DNA of 11,356 bases, from NCBI GenBank assembly GCA_028707015.1, contig JAQTVP010000035.1, forward strand, positions 1 through 11,356, given 5' to 3'. Positions 6,946-11,356 of this stretch are shown one piece after another. Position 1 is the stretch's first letter. Each line of letters begins with the position of its first letter. The DNA is from Dehalococcoidales bacterium. GTDB taxonomy: Bacteria > Chloroflexota > Dehalococcoidia > Dehalococcoidales > JAQTVP01. The notes under the pieces are model-generated. The model searched no databases and was not told the origin of the DNA. It saw only the letters and a program-made list of their open reading frames with translations. Position numbers and translations under genes: made by a program.

Positions 6946-7762
6946 CACCATAAGCCTTTATACTGATAATAGACTGGGCGATATCTTCTATTTCAGCAGG
7001 TGATATGGCAAGGGTTTTGATAACTGCCTGTGCGGCAGGATCATTAACTATGCCTTCAATAGGAAAAGTCGTTTCATCAACGATAGCAGATTTCTGAAAA
7101 CCGGCTGTTTCTATTGCTAGTATATATTCGTCCTTCTGGATAGCGCCGGAAACACAGCCAATATAAGCTTCAATAGAACTCAAAATAAAATCGGGTAACG
7201 GTTTCAGCAACACTATATCCGAAACCATCAACCTGCCACCTGGTTTCAAAACACGAAAAGCTTCCGCAAAAACCCTTTTCTTATCCGGAGCAAGGTTAAT
7301 AACACAATTTGAGATAACGGTATCAACAGTATTATCAGCTACCGGCAGGTTTTCAATCTCACCAAGTCTGAATTCCACATTACTGTAATTACCTTTACTG
7401 GCATTTTCCCTTGCTTTCTCCAGCATCTGCGGCGTCATATCCACCCCGATAACTCTCCCCTTATTTCCAACCTTACTTGCTGCCAGAAAACAATCAAAAC
7501 CCGCACCAGAACCCAGATCAAGAACAATTTCACCTTCCTTTAGTGAAGCTATGGCAACTGGATTACCACAGCCAAGACCCAAGTTAGCTCCTTCGGGGAC
7601 AGATGCCATTTCCTCATCAGAATAACCAATATTTTTACTAACAGTCTGAGCCAAATCACCACCACCACAACAGGAACTTGCCGCAGAACAGCAGCAGCTG
7701 CCTTGCTGAGTAATTCCGCCATAGCGTTCTCTGACTACTTTTTTAATTTCTTCTTGTTTCAT
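6932..7762 (-). CDS. arsM: Arsenite S-adenosylmethionine methyltransferase
   Basis: Cytoplasmic enzyme that methylates As(III) using SAM, giving methylated and volatile arsenicals. 276 residues from the ATG at 7762; an upstream in-frame TTG (7780) is rejected because GAGGTG lies seven bases before the ATG. SAM-binding Rossmann motifs: VLDLGSGAGFDCFLAA (80-95) and GVDMTPQML (106-114), then LKPGGRLMVSD. The arsenic-binding cysteines of the family are present: Cys65 (GLGCGNP), Cys153 (SNCVINL) and Cys203 (IGCVSGA), matching Cys72, Cys174 and Cys224 of the Cyanidioschyzon enzyme. A Cys-rich N-terminus (CCC at 23-25, CC at 31-32) is common in bacterial forms. No arsR or other ars gene is visible. 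It is on the same strand as pheST but 246 bases downstream, with its own promoter. Confidence 0.94.
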   Translation of the reverse strand: MKQEEIKKVVRERYGGITQQGSCCCSAASSCCGGGDLAQTVSKNIGYSDEEMASVPEGANLGLGCGNPVAIASLKEGEIVLDLGSGAGFDCFLAASKVGNKGRVIGVDMTPQMLEKARENASKGNYSNVEFRLGEIENLPVADNTVDTVISNCVINLAPDKKRVFAEAFRVLKPGGRLMVSDIVLLKPLPDFILSSIEAYIGCVSGAIQKDEYILAIETAGFQKSAIVDETTFPIEGIVNDPAAQAVIKTLAISPAEIEDIAQSIISIKAYGVKPG

Positions 7763-7769
7763 TAATGAA

Positions 7770-7775
7770 CACCTC
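7770..7775 (-). promoter_or_regulatory. Ribosome binding site for arsM
   Basis: On the minus strand GAGGTG is followed by seven bases and then ATG (7762-7760). This strong Shine-Dalgarno sequence sets the start and excludes the TTG at 7780, which lies upstream of it. Confidence 0.8.
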
Positions 7776-7810
7776 AACAACCAAAAACATGGATTTTTAT
7801 TTCTTATTTA

Positions 7811-7819
7811 ATTATATCA
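7811..7819 (-). promoter_or_regulatory. Extended -10 promoter for arsM
   Basis: On the minus strand TGATATAAT gives a perfect TATAAT (7816-7811) preceded by the extended -10 TGn. The -35 region, about 17-18 bases upstream, is poor (TTATAT), which is normal for extended -10 promoters. Transcription would start near 7804 and leave a leader of about 40 bases before the arsM ATG. The nested inverted repeat ends about 40 bases upstream of the -10. Confidence 0.6.
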
Positions 7820-7861
7820 TTTTAAAGAAATTAAATATAACTAATGCTTCTACTCCCCACT

Positions 7862-7920
7862 TATCAGTATCTCTGATACTTTCAAAGAAAGTTCTGGACA
7901 GTCAGAGAAAGTGAGATACT
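7862..7920. repeat. Nested inverted repeat between pheT and arsM
   Basis: AGTATCTC (7866-7873) pairs with GAGATACT (7913-7920); ACTTTC (7878-7883) pairs with GAAAGT (7907-7912); TCTG (7893-7896) pairs with CAGA (7903-7906). This gives one long arm of 18 pairs with two bulges on the left side. The left half can instead form local hairpins: AGTATC/GATACT (7866-7871, 7875-7880), TATCAG/CTGATA (7862-7867, 7873-7878) and ACTTTC/GAAAGT (7878-7883, 7887-7892). No T run follows on either strand, so it is not a standard terminator. It could be an operator for arsM, a 3' structure of the pheST transcript, or a small mobile-repeat remnant. Confidence 0.65.
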
Positions 7921-8008
7921 AATATTAATTTCTGGTTATTTTTATCTGAGATGCAGTTACGTAAGCAGTAAGGATTTCAGCCATTTGCTGACCTACTACT
8001 AATCAGAA

Positions 8009-10414
8009 TTAACTGCGTAAAGTAGCCCCAAGTAATTTAGAAAGTTTAGCTAATATCTGCCGTTGAACCTTATCAACTTCTTTATCTGTCAACGTATGCA
8101 CCGGCGATTGAAAGATAATTCTATATGCGAGGGATTTCTTTCCTTGTGGAACCTGGTCCCCAGAATAGCTATCAAACAAATCAACTCCGGTAACCAATGG
8201 AAAGCCCTTCATGGTATCAAGTACCTGCTGATGAGATACCTGATAATCAATAATTAAAGCTAAATCTCTAACCATAGCAGGGAAACGAGGAACTGGCTGG
8301 AATATCTTGTATCCGCTAGTTAAAGTTAATATGTCATTAAGCTTAATTTCAAAGAGGTAGACCGGCTCTTCGATGTCAAATTTTTGCAGAACTCTGGGGT
8401 GAACTTCACCGAGAATACCAATACTCTTTCCATCTACTGTTAATTCTGCCTGTTTACCCAATACTAAGCATTCTTCTTTACCTTCTGTAAACATAACCGT
8501 TATACCAAACTGATCAAATAAACCCTGAACTACACCTTTGGCATCATAAAAATCAACTGGCTCATCCTGACCCAGCCAAGTTTTTTCAAATCTGCTGCCA
8601 CCCAGCACGCCACAAATAATCTCTGGTTCATCAGGTAAATCATTTTTGAGCGGCAGATAAACTTTCCCCAGTTCAAATAGCCTGATACCGCCATCTTCAT
8701 GTCTGCGGTTAGCAGCAAAATCTGCCAGTACACTGGCGCGCAGAGTAGGACGAAGATATTCTCGTTCTGCTGACATCGGATTAGCCATACGAATTGGCAT
8801 GAGGTCTAACGGGCGAACTCCCGGCATAAGCTTTTTCAGAGAATCCATACCAGTTAGAGTAAAGGTAATTACTTCCTGAAAACCATATCCGGTTAGAATC
8901 AATCCGGCTTTCTGTTTAAAGTTAAGTATGGGTAATACGTTGTGTTCTGGTATTGACTGGCTCAGCATCGTTGTTGGTATCACATCATAACCAATAACAC
9001 GAGCTACTTCTTCCATCAGGTCTTCAGCTAAATTAATATCACTACGCCAGTAAGGAACACTGACCAGCACTTGATTAGTATTTTTATTAGTTTCGCATTC
9101 AAATCCCAGAGATTTTAACGCATCTGTAACCTGATCAGAGGTAAATTTTACTCCCAGTAGTCTGGTCATTTTATCCAAAGACAACATTATCGGCTTTCTG
9201 TCCTGTTGTCCGGGATAAAGATCAATAATACCCTGAGACACTTCTCCACCGGCAAGTTCTTTGATGAGCTGAGTAGCCCTGCGAAGAGCAGGAAGTGTCA
9301 GGTCAGCACGAATACCACGTTCAAAACGCATGCAAGCTTCGCTGGGTAAGTTCAGGTTTCTGCCGGTGTAATGAATACTGGCCGGATTAAAACTGGCCGC
9401 TTCCAGCAAAATAGACGTCGTACTATCAAATATCTCGCTGTTAGCACCCCCCATAACCCCGGCAACTGCCACTGTGCCTTCAGCATCAGCAATAACCAAC
9501 ATATCATGAGAAAGAGTACGTTCTTCCCCATCCAGAGTGATAAAGACCTCTCTATCATCTGCCCGGCGCACAATTATTTTCTGACCGCGGATTCTATCAT
9601 AATCAAAGGAATGTAATGGCTGCCCATATTCCATCATAACAAAGTTAGTAATATCAACAATATTATTTATCGGCCGCATACCGCAAGCCAGTAAACGCTG
9701 TTGAAGCCACTGCGGTGACTCGGCAATTTTCACTCCTGTTATTAGGCTGGCACTATAACGCAGGCATAGATCAGAAGCATTAATTTCTACCTTAACCTGT
9801 TGCTCTATAGGAGATCCTGTTTCTTCATAAGAAGTATCCGGAAGAGAAAAGTTACATCCTGTCAAAGCTTTAATTTCTCTGGCTATTCCAGTCACACATA
9901 AGCAATCTGGTCGATTAGGAGTAATATCAAAATCAAAGATTGCATCACCCATATAACCAGCTAAAGGCATGCCAATAGGTGCGTCCTCCGGTAATATCAA
10001 TATTCCTTCATGATTATCTGATATGCCCAGTTCCATTTCGGAACAAGCCATACCGCTAGATTCCACACCTCGAATCTTTGCCGTCTTGAGACGTTCCATT
10101 TTCCCAGTATGTCCATCTCTTAACTCGGTACCGACACGAGCGAAAGCCACCTTGGCTCCAATTCTGAGATTTGGTGCTCCACAAACAACAGTTTGCTGCT
10201 CATTACCCAAGTCAATAGTGGGTAAACGAAGGCGGTCCGCATTAGGGTGCGGATTCACTGCTAATATTTGTCCAACAACAATCCCATCCCACTTACTGCC
10301 GATAATCTGCATACCCTTCACTTCATTACCAGCCATCGTCAACTTATTCGCCAGTTCCAAAGCAGGCAGATTGGTATCCACATATTCTTTTAGCCATTTA
10401 AGTGGTATTTTCAT
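8009..10414 (-). CDS. pheT: Phenylalanyl-tRNA synthetase beta subunit
   Basis: Structural, tRNA-binding and editing subunit of the alpha2-beta2 PheRS. 801 residues, full length. Domains in order: N-terminal strand MKIPLKWLKEYVD; the OB-fold tRNA-binding domain at about 40-150 (VVGQILAVNPHPNADRLR, VVCGAPN, KVAFARVG); the B3/B4 editing region at about 210-390 (MRPINNIVDITNFVMMEYGQ, HSFDYDRI); the B5 domain at about 405-475, leading into WRSDINLAEDLMEEVARVIG; the inactive synthetase-like core (PMSAEREYLRPTLRASVLAD); and the C-terminal FDX-ACB anticodon domain at about 707-801 (PRFPAMVRDLAL, then SLAYRIIFQS). The ATG comes four bases after the pheS stop. The only GAGG (10428-10431) is 13 bases away inside pheS, so translational coupling is likely. 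Nothing is missing or broken. Confidence 0.97.
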   Translation of the reverse strand: MKIPLKWLKEYVDTNLPALELANKLTMAGNEVKGMQIIGSKWDGIVVGQILAVNPHPNADRLRLPTIDLGNEQQTVVCGAPNLRIGAKVAFARVGTELRDGHTGKMERLKTAKIRGVESSGMACSEMELGISDNHEGILILPEDAPIGMPLAGYMGDAIFDFDITPNRPDCLCVTGIAREIKALTGCNFSLPDTSYEETGSPIEQQVKVEINASDLCLRYSASLITGVKIAESPQWLQQRLLACGMRPINNIVDITNFVMMEYGQPLHSFDYDRIRGQKIIVRRADDREVFITLDGEERTLSHDMLVIADAEGTVAVAGVMGGANSEIFDSTTSILLEAASFNPASIHYTGRNLNLPSEACMRFERGIRADLTLPALRRATQLIKELAGGEVSQGIIDLYPGQQDRKPIMLSLDKMTRLLGVKFTSDQVTDALKSLGFECETNKNTNQVLVSVPYWRSDINLAEDLMEEVARVIGYDVIPTTMLSQSIPEHNVLPILNFKQKAGLILTGYGFQEVITFTLTGMDSLKKLMPGVRPLDLMPIRMANPMSAEREYLRPTLRASVLADFAANRRHEDGGIRLFELGKVYLPLKNDLPDEPEIICGVLGGSRFEKTWLGQDEPVDFYDAKGVVQGLFDQFGITVMFTEGKEECLVLGKQAELTVDGKSIGILGEVHPRVLQKFDIEEPVYLFEIKLNDILTLTSGYKIFQPVPRFPAMVRDLALIIDYQVSHQQVLDTMKGFPLVTGVDLFDSYSGDQVPQGKKSLAYRIIFQSPVHTLTDKEVDKVQRQILAKLSKLLGATLRS

Positions 10415-10418
10415 CTTT

Positions 10419-11356
10419 CTAAAACTGCCTCAAAAATCTTAAGTCACTACCATAAAAAAGCCTGATATCATCAATACCATAGCGAAGCATCGGTAAACGC
10501 TCTATACCTATACCAAAAGCAAAACTGGAATAAATATTAGAATCAATCCCGCCGCGTTCCAATACACGCGGGTGTGTCATTCCGGCCCCAAGTATCTCAA
10601 TCCAGCCGCTATCACCGCATAAACGACACCCTTGCCCCTTACAAACCAGACATTCAACCGCCATTTCCACACCAGGCTCAACAAAAGGAAAATAATCGCA
10701 GCGAAAACGCACTTTTCTATCTTCACCAAAAAACATGCGGGAGAATTCATAAAGAGTCCCCTTCAGGTCTGCCATAGTAATCCCTTTATCTACCGCTAAA
10801 CCATCAATCTGGTAAAACATCGGGGTATGAGTGGCATCCGTTGCTTCATAACGATAAACCCTGCCGGGAGAAATCGTTCTTATCGGCGGATCACTGGCTT
10901 CAATAGCCCGGGCACTTACCGAAGTGGTATGAGTACGAGGCAGCATATACCTGCCACCTTCAACTTTATAATCAATCCACGATGTAGACATGGTATCCCG
11001 TGCCGGATGTTCTGCCGGAATATTTAATGCTTCAAAATTGTAATAATCCCACTCTACGTCAGGCCCTTCATTTACACTAAAGCCCATTGAAACAAATATC
11101 TGGCAAATTTCGTTAATTGTCTGTGTAATGGGATGCAACCGTCCCCTCAGGGGAGTACGCCCTGGTAGAGTAATATCAATACTGTCACCAGTGACCGTTA
11201 CTAAAAGCTCTTGATCACGAATAAGCTGAATTTTTTGCTTTAAATTATCTTCCAGTAAAACTTTAATTTCATTTGCATTCGCACCAACAGCCCTCTTCTC
11301 TTCCAGAGAAAGTCCGGATAATCCACGTAAAATATTCGTTAACTGGCTTTTTCGGC
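10419..11356 (-). CDS. pheS: Phenylalanyl-tRNA synthetase alpha subunit, 5' end beyond the window
   Basis: Catalytic subunit that activates phenylalanine and charges tRNA-Phe with PheT. About 311 codons plus stop are visible. The frame stays open to the window edge and encodes RKSQLTNILRGL, SLEEKRAVGANANEIK and LPGRTPLRGRLHPITQ, so roughly 30 N-terminal residues are missing, from the coiled-coil arm. The TTG at 11138 is an internal Leu codon, not a start. Class II core motifs: TSWIDY, LPRTHTTSVSARAIE, RFRCDYFPFVEPGVEM and the C-terminal FAFGIGIERLPMLRYG, ending LRFLRQF. A Cys-x2-Cys-x4-Cys-x2-Cys cluster (codons 10617-10652) sits before GWIEILGAGM and probably binds zinc or only braces the fold; it is seen in some bacterial PheS groups. 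It is upstream of pheT in one operon, and any leader control region lies outside the window. Confidence 0.96.
   Translation of the reverse strand, partial: RKSQLTNILRGLSGLSLEEKRAVGANANEIKVLLEDNLKQKIQLIRDQELLVTVTGDSIDITLPGRTPLRGRLHPITQTINEICQIFVSMGFSVNEGPDVEWDYYNFEALNIPAEHPARDTMSTSWIDYKVEGGRYMLPRTHTTSVSARAIEASDPPIRTISPGRVYRYEATDATHTPMFYQIDGLAVDKGITMADLKGTLYEFSRMFFGEDRKVRFRCDYFPFVEPGVEMAVECLVCKGQGCRLCGDSGWIEILGAGMTHPRVLERGGIDSNIYSSFAFGIGIERLPMLRYGIDDIRLFYGSDLRFLRQF

Noticed and set aside
7778..7780. TTG start for arsM, six residues upstream
   Set aside because: It lies upstream of the strong GAGGTG ribosome site, which is ideally spaced for the ATG at 7762.
7862..7920. Intrinsic terminator of pheST
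   Set aside because: The stems are AT-rich and bulged and neither strand has a T run after the hairpin. Kept as an unexplained inverted repeat.
10023..10442. Plus-strand ORF of 139 residues inside pheT
   Set aside because: Antisense shadow of the PheT tRNA-binding domain, which is fully conserved on the other strand.
11136..11138. TTG as the start of pheS
   Set aside because: The frame is open to the window edge and encodes conserved PheS residues before it, so this is an internal Leu codon and the gene is cut by the window.

Overview
The window looks like one end of a draft contig from a Dehalococcoidia-like Chloroflexota bacterium. That placement is an inference: it rests on the run cdsA, dxr, rseP, ispG, proS, on moderate-to-low GC, and on a type of PheS carrying a Cys-x2-Cys-x4-Cys-x2-Cys cluster. 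No marker gene here settles the phylum. The first 18 bases are not genomic; they match the 3' end of the Illumina TruSeq read-1 adapter, so the contig was assembled from incompletely trimmed reads.

Layout. Bases 21-833 (+) hold nearly all of cdsA; only its first few codons are lost at the contig end. An AT-rich stretch (834-1892) follows, holding one small exported or lipoprotein-like gene of unknown function (1152-1721), a hairpin and short direct repeats. Then comes a tightly packed (+) cluster: dxr (1893-3047), rseP (3047-4105) and ispG (4102-5148), joined by overlapping stop and start codons, and proS (5221-6945) after a 72-base gap. The other strand is read from the right-hand end: pheS (10419 to beyond 11356, 5' end missing) and pheT (8009-10414), then a 246-base gap with a nested inverted repeat and a good extended -10 promoter, then arsM (6932-7762). 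arsM converges on proS and overlaps it by 14 bases.

Function. Most of the window is housekeeping. CdsA makes CDP-diacylglycerol for phospholipids. Dxr and IspG are two steps of the MEP (non-mevalonate) isoprenoid pathway. RseP is a site-2 intramembrane protease. ProS and PheST charge tRNA-Pro and tRNA-Phe. The accessory elements are arsM, an arsenite S-adenosylmethionine methyltransferase with its own promoter and no arsR visible nearby, and the unknown lipoprotein-like gene that separates cdsA from dxr.

I found no convincing new biological system. The points most worth a second look are the nested inverted repeat upstream of arsM, the small exported protein between cdsA and dxr, and the adapter that creates a false stop codon in cdsA.
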